DNA from: Leptospiraceae bacterium
GTDB taxonomy: Bacteria; Spirochaetota; Leptospiria; Leptospirales; Leptospiraceae
DNA length: 64,000 bases
Direction of reading: 5' to 3'
Assembly (NCBI GenBank): GCA_024233835.1
Contig: JACKPC010000002.1
Coordinates: 333,001 to 397,000, forward strand
Position 1 is the stretch's first letter. The number at the start of each line of letters is the position of its first letter. Made by a program: the position numbers and the translations under genes. Positions 36,187-44,372 of the stretch are shown here, in pieces. The notes beneath the pieces were generated by a model that did not search any database, was not told the origin of the DNA, and saw only the letters and a list, made by a program, of their open reading frames with translations.

Positions 36187-37908
36187 ATGAAAAAGATTCT
36201 GGTAATAGAAGATCAGGATGATGTAAGAGATAATATTTGCGCAATTCTGGGCTTTGAAGGCTTTGAATGCATGGGAGGAGCGAATGGAAGGGAAGGAATT
36301 GAGAATGCCCTAAAATTCAGACCTGATTTAATTATTTGTGATATCATGATGCCAGAAATGGATGGCTATGAGGTATTGGATGCAGTTCGAAAGAATCCGG
36401 AATTAGGCAATATTCCCTTTATTTTTGTTACTGCTCGAACCACAATTAACGACATCCGGTACGGAATGTCAATAGGTGCCGATGACTACTTAACCAAACC
36501 GTTCTCAGCCAACGACCTGATTTCCTCTATTAATACCCGCTTAGAAAGACACAAAAACCTTTCGGCTAAATACGAGGAACAGTTACAAAAAACAGAAAAA
36601 CAACTCCTCCAGGTTTCTTATCATGATAGTACCAGTGGTTTTCCAAACCAATTTTTACTTAAAAAAGATTTAGATAGCATTATCCTCGGACAGAATAAAA
36701 ACGAGCCGGTATCACTAATTTTATTTCTTATGTCCAAACTGTATTATTCTTCTTTCGACACGGAAAATGATACAAGGGAAGTCATACATTTAATCATGAA
36801 TGCAGTAAAAGATAAACTGGGTTTACGTGGCATTTCCATTTATCATCTCGAAAAAAGTTTATTCGCTATGATTTTAAAAGGAGACCATGCAAGATTATAT
36901 GAAGAAATTGCCCGAACTCTTATAGATTTCTCCCATGCTCCATTTCAATATAAGAATATTGAAATCAGTCTTTACGCAAATGTTGGAATTGCTATAAGGT
37001 CTTATAATGAAGATAGTGCATCTCTTATTAAAAATGCACGCATTGCCTTAGAAGAGACAGGTAAAAAAGGTTCCAGAGAATATTCTATCTACAACTATAA
37101 TATTGAAGATAAAATTCGTAATGAAATCATTCTTGAAAATAAACTTTTCCACGCTGTAGAAAACGAAGAATTTATTCTTCATTATCAACCCAGAATCAAC
37201 ATTCAAAAGAAAGTCATCGAGGGTATGGAAGCTTTAATCCGTTGGAATAGTCCGGATACCGGTTTAGTACCTCCTAATATTTTTATTCCTGCTTTAGAAG
37301 AAACCGGTTTAATTGTAAGTGTAGGGAAATGGGTACTCTATAACTCGATCCTTCAAACTAAAAAATGGGAAGAAAAAGGTTATGGTAAACTAAAAGTATC
37401 AGTGAATGTTTCTGTATTACAAATATTGAATACTGAATTTGATCTTACGGTTAAAGAACTTTTACATACCACCGGTTTTTCTCCTTCTCAACTTGAACTC
37501 GAAATTACCGAAACAAATCTTATGGCAGATGTAAATCGCTCAATAGATATTCTGAGAAAATTAAAGAGCCTCGGAGTTTCGCTTGCTATGGATGATTTTG
37601 GTACCGGCTACTCGTCTTTAGCCTATTTGAAAGACTTTCCCCTTGATTGTATTAAGATCGATAAACGTTTTATAGATGATGTAGATACAGATCCACGAAA
37701 TCGTGCTATTGTTAAAGCGATTCATTCTATGTCCAATTCTCTTCAAATGAATGTAGTCGCCGAAGGAGTAGAAACGAGGGAGCAATTAAATATTTTGGAA
37801 AAAATTAATATTGATCAGGTTCAGGGTTACTTCTTTTCAAAACCACTTAATATTGTAAGTTTTGAACAGTTCTTAAAAGATAGTTCAATTCCCGGCAATA
37901 AAAAATGA
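36187..37908 (+). CDS. response regulator with degenerate GGDEF and EAL domain
   Basis: A 573-residue cyclic-di-GMP protein. REC (1-120) has phospho-Asp in ICDIMMPEMDG and TKPF. The middle (about 140-300) resembles GGDEF domains in fold and length but lacks the GGDEF motif. EAL (about 315-570) has GMEALIRW, EITETNLM, MDDFGTGYSSLAYLKD, IKIDKRFI, AEGVETREQ and QGYFFSKPL, so phosphodiesterase activity is likely. I choose ATG 36187; the TTG at 36169 would add six residues without support. The stop overlaps the lipoprotein gene by 4 bp (ATGA). Confidence 0.9.
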   Translation: MKKILVIEDQDDVRDNICAILGFEGFECMGGANGREGIENALKFRPDLIICDIMMPEMDGYEVLDAVRKNPELGNIPFIFVTARTTINDIRYGMSIGADDYLTKPFSANDLISSINTRLERHKNLSAKYEEQLQKTEKQLLQVSYHDSTSGFPNQFLLKKDLDSIILGQNKNEPVSLILFLMSKLYYSSFDTENDTREVIHLIMNAVKDKLGLRGISIYHLEKSLFAMILKGDHARLYEEIARTLIDFSHAPFQYKNIEISLYANVGIAIRSYNEDSASLIKNARIALEETGKKGSREYSIYNYNIEDKIRNEIILENKLFHAVENEEFILHYQPRINIQKKVIEGMEALIRWNSPDTGLVPPNIFIPALEETGLIVSVGKWVLYNSILQTKKWEEKGYGKLKVSVNVSVLQILNTEFDLTVKELLHTTGFSPSQLELEITETNLMADVNRSIDILRKLKSLGVSLAMDDFGTGYSSLAYLKDFPLDCIKIDKRFIDDVDTDPRNRAIVKAIHSMSNSLQMNVVAEGVETREQLNILEKINIDQVQGYFFSKPLNIVSFEQFLKDSSIPGNKK

Positions 37909-38960
37909 AATTCTTAATAAGCTTTTGTTTGATTATACTTCATATATCCTGCACATTCCATCGTTTCAAGATGAATGGAGAAACCTTCTCTACTTTAAAC
38001 AAACCTGAGTATTTAAATTCTAAGGTAGCATTTAGTTTGAATTACCTAAAACATGAGAACCTGGAAAAAAATATTTTAGAAGCTCATTATAAAAGCTATG
38101 TACCGGACGAACTAACACAATATTTTGAAAACAACTGCTGCATCGAAATAAAACCCGATTCCAATTTTATTATTAACTATTCTCTTCATCTCGAACCTAA
38201 AAATGAAGACCTTTCCTTATTAAGCAGTATTTTATCTATCTTTAGCCTTTTAATTTTCCCCGCTATAGAAAGATTCGATGCAATCGTAAAATTTGAAGTT
38301 ACACAGAAAAATACCGGTAAGATAATTAAAACTTATCATTATAATATTGATGAGTTAGCCATATCATCCTGGCTAACCATTCCTGCAGGTATATTTGTAG
38401 ATGTATTCGATATTCCCTCTTATTCTCAAAGCACCTTTTATTCACATAAATATCCTATAAAAATTATTATTCAATCATTTGAAAAGGATATCAGTAATGA
38501 TATAAAGCAGGCTCTTTTTACTAAAACTATAGATAATTTACAAAATGCTAATTCTTCTAGATTCGATACAAATTATGCAATTCTACCGGTAGAAGCACCT
38601 CAAGAATATAAAAATCTATCAGATACAATTTACAACCAGTTAGAATCTTTGCTAATACAGAAACAACTTAATGTATTAGAAAGAAGTAAACTAACTTCTA
38701 TACTTGAAGAACACAGATTATCCCAGGAAGGCATTAGCCGCAATGATCTGGAGTTGGGTAATCTACTGAACGTTAGTCACCTGATTTCCGCCAAATTACA
38801 AACGAGTCTGGAAGGAGATGGTTTTCTGGATCTAAGCATAAAAAAAATAGATGTAAAAACAGGAGTCATCCTCTGGAAATATAATTATAAAATTGATAGT
38901 AATAACCCCGAACTCTTCATCAGAGGAGCCATTGAGAGCTTAAAGAAAAGAGCATTTTAA
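37905..38960 (+). CDS. CsgG-like lipoprotein
   Basis: A 351-residue lipoprotein. The signal ends LISFCLIILHISC, with the Cys as lipid site. The C-terminal half contains VLERSKLTSILEEHRLSQEGISRNDLELGNLLNVSHLI, which matches the CsgG/FlgO-type pattern (ERS..IL.E), and DVKTGVILWKYNYK. The first half is hydrophilic with one hydrophobic patch (SLLSSILSIFSLLIFPAI). Possible roles are outer-membrane assembly or secretion. The start overlaps the EAL gene stop by 4 bp. Confidence 0.75.
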   Translation: MKFLISFCLIILHISCTFHRFKMNGETFSTLNKPEYLNSKVAFSLNYLKHENLEKNILEAHYKSYVPDELTQYFENNCCIEIKPDSNFIINYSLHLEPKNEDLSLLSSILSIFSLLIFPAIERFDAIVKFEVTQKNTGKIIKTYHYNIDELAISSWLTIPAGIFVDVFDIPSYSQSTFYSHKYPIKIIIQSFEKDISNDIKQALFTKTIDNLQNANSSRFDTNYAILPVEAPQEYKNLSDTIYNQLESLLIQKQLNVLERSKLTSILEEHRLSQEGISRNDLELGNLLNVSHLISAKLQTSLEGDGFLDLSIKKIDVKTGVILWKYNYKIDSNNPELFIRGAIESLKKRAF

Positions 38961-39038
38961 TAGCCTTAATGCCCAGAGTCAGGTAATTCCTATGCTTTAT
39001 ATCGAAGAACATAGCACTTATAGCCCGAAGGCAGAACT

Positions 39039-39064
39039 ACCCCGGTAAAACGGGGTTTATTTTT
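39039..39064 (+). terminator. hairpin terminator at island border
   Basis: ACCCCG and CGGGGT form a 6-bp stem around a 6-base loop, followed by TTATTTTT. It lies 78 bp after the CsgG-like gene and just before the DUF3368 gene stop on the other strand. Confidence 0.75.
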
Positions 39065-39545
39065 CTCCTGCCCTGTTAGATAACATCGAAATAACTTCAT
39101 CACTTATCCACATTCCGTTTTCTTTTAATTGGTATAAAGTTTTTTTAACGCTACTTATTAATTTCTGATTTTTTGCCTCTATGATAATTGAACCGGTTCC
39201 TAAAACAGAAAGCTTATGAGTAAAACAACATTTCTTTGCTGCTAAATCATCAACTATAGCAGTATACTCCGAATTATAAAAACAATAACTAATTACAGCA
39301 GTTTCTCCTTTTCCCAGGTTCCAGGATACTATTTCAGGAGCTATAGCAATTTCTTTTCTCTGAATATTCACTGCTAAATCTAACCACTTTTTTACTTCAT
39401 CTCTCCCTACACCCATAGCTATCTCATCATATACAACTTCAGGTATAATAATTCTCTCAAATAACTTTTCCCATAAAAAACCAAGTCCTGATTTTACAGT
39501 TACAATTAAAGGTGAAGCATTTATAATCACTTTATTTTTCAACAT
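39057..39545 (-). CDS. PIN-like DUF3368 toxin
   Basis: A 162-residue protein with the DUF3368 pattern, a PIN-like nuclease family: IINASPLI at the start, IIPEVVYDEI, NLGKGETAVISYCFY, IVDDLAAKKC and a late VLGTGSIIIEAKNQKLI. The acidic residues in ASPLI-adjacent, GKGE and VDDLA positions are those expected for RNase-type PIN active sites, although the first Asp is replaced by Asn here, as is common in this family. It overlaps the antitoxin gene by 14 bp. Confidence 0.85.
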   Translation of the reverse strand: MLKNKVIINASPLIVTVKSGLGFLWEKLFERIIIPEVVYDEIAMGVGRDEVKKWLDLAVNIQRKEIAIAPEIVSWNLGKGETAVISYCFYNSEYTAIVDDLAAKKCCFTHKLSVLGTGSIIIEAKNQKLISSVKKTLYQLKENGMWISDEVISMLSNRAGEK

Positions 39546-39789
39546 AGCTTAATTCATAATCCAGTAATTCTTCTGTGTATTGTATTACAGATACTTTATA
39601 TTTATGTAATACTTCTATAAACTCCGATCTTGATAGCTCCGCTATTTCGGCGGCTTTATTCTGTGAAATTTCCCCCAATTCATACCACTTTATTACAGCT
39701 GCAATCTTTAATTCTTTTATAAACTCGTCCGGTGTCTTACGAAAGGTTGCAAAAGCAGTTTCAGGGAGTTGTATTGTATATGTGCTCAT
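39532..39789 (-). CDS. UPF0175-family antitoxin
   Basis: An 85-residue protein of the UPF0175 family: TIQLPETAFATFRKTPDEFIKELKIAAVIKWYE, GEISQNKAAEIAELSRSEFIEVLHKYKVS. The central region is a short helix-turn-helix. UPF0175 genes usually lie just before DUF3368 toxins, as here with a 14-bp overlap. Confidence 0.85.
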   Translation of the reverse strand: MSTYTIQLPETAFATFRKTPDEFIKELKIAAVIKWYELGEISQNKAAEIAELSRSEFIEVLHKYKVSVIQYTEELLDYELSYVEK

Positions 39790-39895
39790 AATCGTGTAAT
39801 TACCCTGTTACAATTAGTATTATAAGCTTCTATAATTTCAATCAATATTTTAAAGCTCCAAGGTACATTCTCCTTTACCGGCTTAAGCTTAAACT

Positions 39896-40432
39896 ATGCC
39901 GGTCAGGGAATATCATAAGAAAAATAATTGCCAGTTCCGTACCGACGGAATGGCAACCTATGTCCTCGCTGGCAATACCGAATTTATCATAGATACCGAA
40001 GACCTGGATAAGGTATGTAAATATAAATGGCGGGGAGAATCTACCGGCTTTATAGTCTCGGGTAAAGGTAAAACCTATACCCGGTTAAATAAACTTTTAG
40101 GAGACCCAAAAGCTACCTTTATACACTACATAAATAAAAATCGGCGGGACAATCGTAAAAACAATCTAAAACCCTTATACCCAAAAAAGAAAAATACCCT
40201 GATGGCGGTTCCCTTAACTACCCTTACAATAGACCATAAACCTATATGCTATACGGAACTTGGGGGTGTAAAGTATTACCGCTTACTCGAAATTGAAAAG
40301 TTCAGTAATAAAACCAATGTGGTTTATAAAACCAGGCTTCCCGAAGAAGACTTTATGCTTCTGGATTCCTTAATATATAATAGTCAATATATTATCTTTC
40401 TGTCCTTCTTTTATTCTCGGACTGTCAGATAA
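39896..40432 (+). CDS. HNH/AP2-type endonuclease-like protein, probably degenerate
   Basis: A 178-residue protein. The first 110 residues follow the pattern of phage-type AP2/HNH endonucleases: EFIIDTEDLDKVCKYKWRG, then IHYINKNRRDNRKNNLKPLY, compared with the usual VDHINGNxLDNRxxNLR. The catalytic His is shifted (HYIN instead of DHIN), which may remove activity. The last 19 residues are encoded by a perfect inverted repeat and probably are not native. No signal peptide. Mobile endonucleases of this type can sit alone in islands. Confidence 0.6.
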   Translation: MPVREYHKKNNCQFRTDGMATYVLAGNTEFIIDTEDLDKVCKYKWRGESTGFIVSGKGKTYTRLNKLLGDPKATFIHYINKNRRDNRKNNLKPLYPKKKNTLMAVPLTTLTIDHKPICYTELGGVKYYRLLEIEKFSNKTNVVYKTRLPEEDFMLLDSLIYNSQYIIFLSFFYSRTVR

Positions 40433-40448
40433 TATATTGACTATTATA
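40376..40448. repeat. 22-bp perfect inverted repeat at the end of the HNH gene
   Basis: Arms 40376-40397 and 40427-40448 are exact reverse complements over 22 bp, separated by 29 bases. An inner GTCC/GGAC pair could extend the cruciform or hairpin. The core of each arm is the AT-rich TAGTCAATATATTATCT and its complement. It lies between the HNH gene and rhuM. It could be a bidirectional terminator or the end of a mobile element. Confidence 0.85.
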
Positions 40449-40450
40449 AT

Positions 40451-41521
40451 TCATGGTTTTTTCTTTTTAGAAGTTTTCGATGTTTTAACTTTTTTCGTTG
40501 CACTCTTTAGTTGTTTAACTACTTTGTCAAAGTCCGATTCGATTCGTTGCGTTTTATTAAACTTGTCATATTCTTCGAATGCTTTTTTTTCAGCTTGTTT
40601 GCGAGTGACAGAACCATATCCTTCGAGAATTCTATACTCGTTAAACTCCAAAAAACGGTTTACGCTTTCGGCAAAGCTTTCCATTGTAAAGGTCGTGCGA
40701 TTTTCAATAATGCGTTCGATATAATCAAAAAATCCAGAGACTGCTCTCTCCAGTTTTTTTATCTCATCTTCTTTTAAATAATTCTTTCCAACAGTGGTAT
40801 CAGATTTTAAAACACGTCCATCCGGTGCATTTTTATAAGTCATCATTCCCATTAATGGCTTTTCAGCATCGGCACTTGAATAAATGATTTCCGCAGCCGT
40901 ATGACCGGTGATGGCAAAGTGGAACTTATCTTGAACATGGGCATAAAAATTTTTAGTGGTTTCTGATCGTGAATCATAATCAATACTACACTCTGCAAAA
41001 ATATCGGTTATTTGTTGATAAATTCTCCTTTCACTCGCTCGAATCGAACGAACACGCTCCAGTAGCTCACGAAAATAATCCTTTCCGAAAAAGCGTCCGT
41101 TTTTCAACCGTTCATCATCCATCGCAAAGCCCTTGATAATGTATTCTTTCAACAATTTTGTTGCCCAGATACGGAACTGGGTTGCCCTGGATGAATTGAC
41201 CCGATAGCCGACAGAAATGATTGCATCCAGATTATAGAATTCCAGATTTCGTTTTACCTGGCGGGAACCTTCCTGTTGAACTGTTTCCAAAATGGAAATA
41301 GTTGCTTCCTTCGATAATTCACCATCCTGATAGATATTGTCTAAATGCTTCGAAATAGCCGGAACACCCACTCCAAAAAGATCGGCAATACGCTTTTGGG
41401 TTAACCAGATAGTTTCATTATGCAAAATACACTCTACTTTTATCTTGCCATCCGGTGCGGTGTAGAGAAGAAATTCAGTTAATTCATCTCCACTCACTTT
41501 AAACTCCCTCTTTCTTTCCAT
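40451..41521 (-). CDS. rhuM: RhuM-family protein (virulence-associated, DNA-binding)
   Basis: A 356-residue protein of the RhuM family. The N-terminal part has LLYTAPDGKIKVECILHNETIWL, TQKRIADLFGVGVPAISKHLDNIY (a helix-turn-helix), NLDAIISVGYRVNSSRATQFRIWATKLLKEYI; the C-terminal half has HVQDKFHFAITGHTAAEIIYSSAD. RhuM genes occur in islands and next to type I restriction-modification genes, as here. The molecular function is not established. It is downstream of hsdM on the same strand (spacing 116 bp). Confidence 0.87.
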   Translation of the reverse strand: MERKREFKVSGDELTEFLLYTAPDGKIKVECILHNETIWLTQKRIADLFGVGVPAISKHLDNIYQDGELSKEATISILETVQQEGSRQVKRNLEFYNLDAIISVGYRVNSSRATQFRIWATKLLKEYIIKGFAMDDERLKNGRFFGKDYFRELLERVRSIRASERRIYQQITDIFAECSIDYDSRSETTKNFYAHVQDKFHFAITGHTAAEIIYSSADAEKPLMGMMTYKNAPDGRVLKSDTTVGKNYLKEDEIKKLERAVSGFFDYIERIIENRTTFTMESFAESVNRFLEFNEYRILEGYGSVTRKQAEKKAFEEYDKFNKTQRIESDFDKVVKQLKSATKKVKTSKTSKKKKP

Positions 41522-41637
41522 TCATCATGCCAGATTCTACGAATTTTTTTATTTTCCATTCCCTGTTATAGCCCTTAGTATTTAGCCTTTGGCTTTTAGC
41601 TCCTCTAATACAGAAGCCAACAGCCAATCCCCAATCG

Positions 41638-43158
41638 CTAACAGCCAAAAGCTTGTAACTCCTTCTTCAACATATCATCTGCCTTTTGGCTTTCTTTCCA
41701 GGCTTGTTTTAAATCGGCTAAAGCTTCTTCGACAGAAGGTAAATTATCTTCTATTACTTTTTCCACATATAAGGGAATATTTAAGTTATAGTCGTTCTCT
41801 TGAATTTCCGATAACTCAACTACCTTAACATAATTCTCTACATCCTTATAATCTTTATACCATTTATATATTTCATTCACATGCTCCGGGTCTAAAAAAT
41901 TCTGTGCTCTTCCTACACGAATTTTCTCGGAAGCATCAATGAACAAAACTTTCCTTTGCTTCTTCTTTTCTTTCTTCTGTTTGAAAATTAAAACACAGGC
42001 AGCTAATTGTGTTCCATAAAATATATTTGCACCGAGTCCAATAACAGCTTCCAATAAATCTTTTTCAATCAAAGCCTGTCTGATTTTTCCTTCCGCAGCT
42101 TTGCGAAATAATACTCCATGTGGTAAAATAATCGCCATGCGACCGGATTCTGGCTTCATTGAAGAAATCATGTGCTGAACCCATGCCATATCTCCATTGC
42201 TATCCGGTGGAGTTCCTGCCATATTTCTTCCGTAAGGATCATTCAACCATGATTTTGCTCCCCAGGATTTTAAGGAAAAAGGTGGATTTGCAATTACACA
42301 ATCAAAAGTTTGAAGCCCATCAGCTGAAAAAAACTTCGGTTCGTTTAATGTATCCCCTCTGATAATTTCAAAATCTTCAATACCATGTAAAAACATATTC
42401 ATCCGAGCTATAGAACTCGAAGTAAGATTTTTTTCCTGTCCGTATAATTTTAGAGTTCTATAATCCTTTTTATTTTCTTTTAGATGATTTACAGACTCTA
42501 AAAGCATTCCACCGGTTCCGCAGGCTGGATCATAGACAGTTTCTTTTTCTTTTACATCTGCAATTAAACCAATTAAATGAACTACCGAGCGGGGAGTATA
42601 AAATTCTCCGGCTTTCTTATTAACCAAATCAGCAAAATGTTTAATCAGATATTCATAAGACCGACCGAGCATATCGGGTTCTACACTACTATTAGACAAG
42701 TTGTATTTGGAGAAATGCTCGATTAAATCAATCAGCAATGTATCCGGTAACTTTTCTTTATTAGTCCAGGCAGCATCTCCGAAAATTCCATACAGTTTTT
42801 CCTGATTCGCTTTCTCAATGCCTCGAAGGGCTTTCTGTATAGCAATTCCTACATTGGATGTTTTTTTCCGAACATCTTCCCAATGGCAATTCTTAGGAAT
42901 TTCAAACCTATGAAATTCCGGTAAAGAAGCATACTCTTCATCTCCTTCAGACTCTTTCAGTGCCTGTTTAAATTCCTCATCATATACATCAGAAATTCTT
43001 TTAAAGAAAAGGAGTGGAAAAATATATACCTTAAAATCGGAAGCATCCACCGGGCCCTTTAAAATCCAGGCTGCCTTAGAAAGATACTGCTCAAGCTGAG
43101 ATAGAGTCATTTTTTCTTGATGTAGATTTGGAAACTCAAGCAATTGTTGTTTTTTCAT
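41638..43158 (-). CDS. hsdM: type I restriction-modification methyltransferase subunit HsdM
   Basis: A 506-residue N6-adenine DNA methyltransferase. The N-terminal HsdM domain has LSQLEQYLSKAAWILKG; the SAM motif is AGEFYTPRSVVHLI then VYDPACGTGGMLL; the catalytic NPPF is in CVIANPPFSLKSWG. The C-terminal end is normal. I choose ATG 43158; TTG at 43179 is another start. No hsdS (specificity) or hsdR (nuclease) gene is found in this window, so it is either an orphan or has a distant partner. RhuM follows it. Confidence 0.9.
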   Translation of the reverse strand: MKKQQLLEFPNLHQEKMTLSQLEQYLSKAAWILKGPVDASDFKVYIFPLLFFKRISDVYDEEFKQALKESEGDEEYASLPEFHRFEIPKNCHWEDVRKKTSNVGIAIQKALRGIEKANQEKLYGIFGDAAWTNKEKLPDTLLIDLIEHFSKYNLSNSSVEPDMLGRSYEYLIKHFADLVNKKAGEFYTPRSVVHLIGLIADVKEKETVYDPACGTGGMLLESVNHLKENKKDYRTLKLYGQEKNLTSSSIARMNMFLHGIEDFEIIRGDTLNEPKFFSADGLQTFDCVIANPPFSLKSWGAKSWLNDPYGRNMAGTPPDSNGDMAWVQHMISSMKPESGRMAIILPHGVLFRKAAEGKIRQALIEKDLLEAVIGLGANIFYGTQLAACVLIFKQKKEKKKQRKVLFIDASEKIRVGRAQNFLDPEHVNEIYKWYKDYKDVENYVKVVELSEIQENDYNLNIPLYVEKVIEDNLPSVEEALADLKQAWKESQKADDMLKKELQAFGC

Positions 43159-43179
43159 AGCATGTAACAATATATACAA

Positions 43180-43603
43180 AATTAACTTATTTAAAATAAA
43201 TCAACTACAATTAATAAATTTTAAATAATTTCCCACTTGACTAACCTTACCCGATCCCGGTCAATTCCCGGCTCTAAAGAACAGGTCTGATGTCGGTCGG
43301 AATTCATGAAAAGCTCCCATCTTCGACCTTATAGGCTCCTATCTTCGACTTTTCCTTCTCATCCGGTTGCTGTCCTTCGGCTCATTTCATTCGCTCAGGA
43401 GCCGCAAGCGAAGCTCGTCGAAGTACGCTCAGGAGTCGCTGCCGGCTGAGCTAGAGAATCGAGCCGAAGCCCGGCTTGGGGAAGGGAAAAGTGGATTTTT
43501 TCCCTAATTTTTGCGATTTTTCTTATATTCCCCTTCCCTATTTTAGATTTATCGCTTGCTCTCTGGTTTATGCTATCTAAAACTTTTTCCCAAGGAGAAA
43601 AAC
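43180..43603. other. GC-rich repeat-bearing spacer between hsdM and DUF6266-like gene
   Basis: 424 bp without a gene. AT-rich at the hsdM side, GC-rich in the middle. It contains two imperfect 18-bp direct copies (GCTCCCATCTTCGACCTT at 43313 and GCTCCTATCTTCGACTTT at 43335), a cluster of GCTCAGGAG(C/T)CGC and CTTCGGCTC/GAGCCGAAG elements at 43376-43470 able to form hairpins, and an A-rich/T-rich hairpin at 43483-43504 (AGGGAAAA/TTTTCCCT). These resemble REP-like CTTCGAC..GCTCAGG elements common in other genomes. Confidence 0.7.
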
Positions 43604-44350
43604 ATGGCTTTATTTGAAAACACTATTTTTTCGGCTCTCAGGGGCAGTATCGATACGGTTACGTTTTACAGGCGGAATGGTAAAACATACATCAGACGAA
43701 AGATTATGCGGCGAAAAGTCCCTACTACTCCGGCACAGGCAAAGAATGAAAGTAGATTCGGTCGTTTTCAGAAAACAGCAAAAGCGTTTAAAGAGATGAT
43801 TCATTTAGGTTTTTCTGATAAAGATGGTAGCAGAAGAAAAGGCAGGTTCAACAGTCTGAACCTGCAACATTTACAAGTCCTAAACGGTCTTACATGTCTG
43901 AATTACAGTTCTCTTCGTCTGAGTGAGGGAAGTCTGGAAGAGCTTTCCGACTTACACTTAAATGCAAAAGGAAGAAGCCTTCAACTTTCCTGGAAAGTAG
44001 AAGAAGATGTAGCCAGAGAACAGAAGACGATTATCTGTATCTTTAACCAGGCTCGGAATAAAGTAATTTATACAGAAGTTCTAACTACTTCGGGACAGGC
44101 CGAATATACTTTGCCGGATGGCTGGGAAAAAAAGGACTGTCATGTATACCTTTTTTCTATGAAAGGAGATAAGCGAAGTGAGTCTCAGTACTTACGTTGT
44201 TATTCCTTTTCTCTGTCATTATCTAAGGATTTTCCAATAGTACCTTCCAGAAAGAATTTAGTCTCTCTTAGTTCTATAAAAAAGCCCAGCGGCTTTAGGT
44301 TGGGATATACTAACTACACCCCAAAGTTCGGCTCTGGGGTTTGTGAGTGA
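43604..44350 (+). CDS. DUF6266-like protein with C-terminus replaced by IS end
   Basis: A 248-residue protein. The first 60 residues (ENTIFSALRGSIDTVTFYRRNGKTYIRRKIM, VPTTPAQAKNESRFG) are like DUF6266 proteins, known mostly from Bacteroidetes. The role is unknown. ATG 43604 has an excellent AAGGAG site. From about codon 230 the reading frame enters the 82-bp copy of the IS right end (44291-44372) and ends in it. The final ~20 residues are therefore not native, and the gene may be truncated. Confidence 0.65.
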   Translation: MALFENTIFSALRGSIDTVTFYRRNGKTYIRRKIMRRKVPTTPAQAKNESRFGRFQKTAKAFKEMIHLGFSDKDGSRRKGRFNSLNLQHLQVLNGLTCLNYSSLRLSEGSLEELSDLHLNAKGRSLQLSWKVEEDVAREQKTIICIFNQARNKVIYTEVLTTSGQAEYTLPDGWEKKDCHVYLFSMKGDKRSESQYLRCYSFSLSLSKDFPIVPSRKNLVSLSSIKKPSGFRLGYTNYTPKFGSGVCE

Positions 44351-44372
44351 AGTGGGTAGGCAATCATTAACG
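44291..44372 (+). repeat. solo right end of the insertion sequence (copy A)
   Basis: 82 bp that match 45352-45433 at 76 positions (six substitutions, no gaps). The second copy codes for the end of the transposase and the right terminal repeat; this copy lies before the left end of the same element and has a different reading frame in the DUF6266-like gene. It ends in TTAACG, which also flanks the complete element on the right. Confidence 0.9.
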
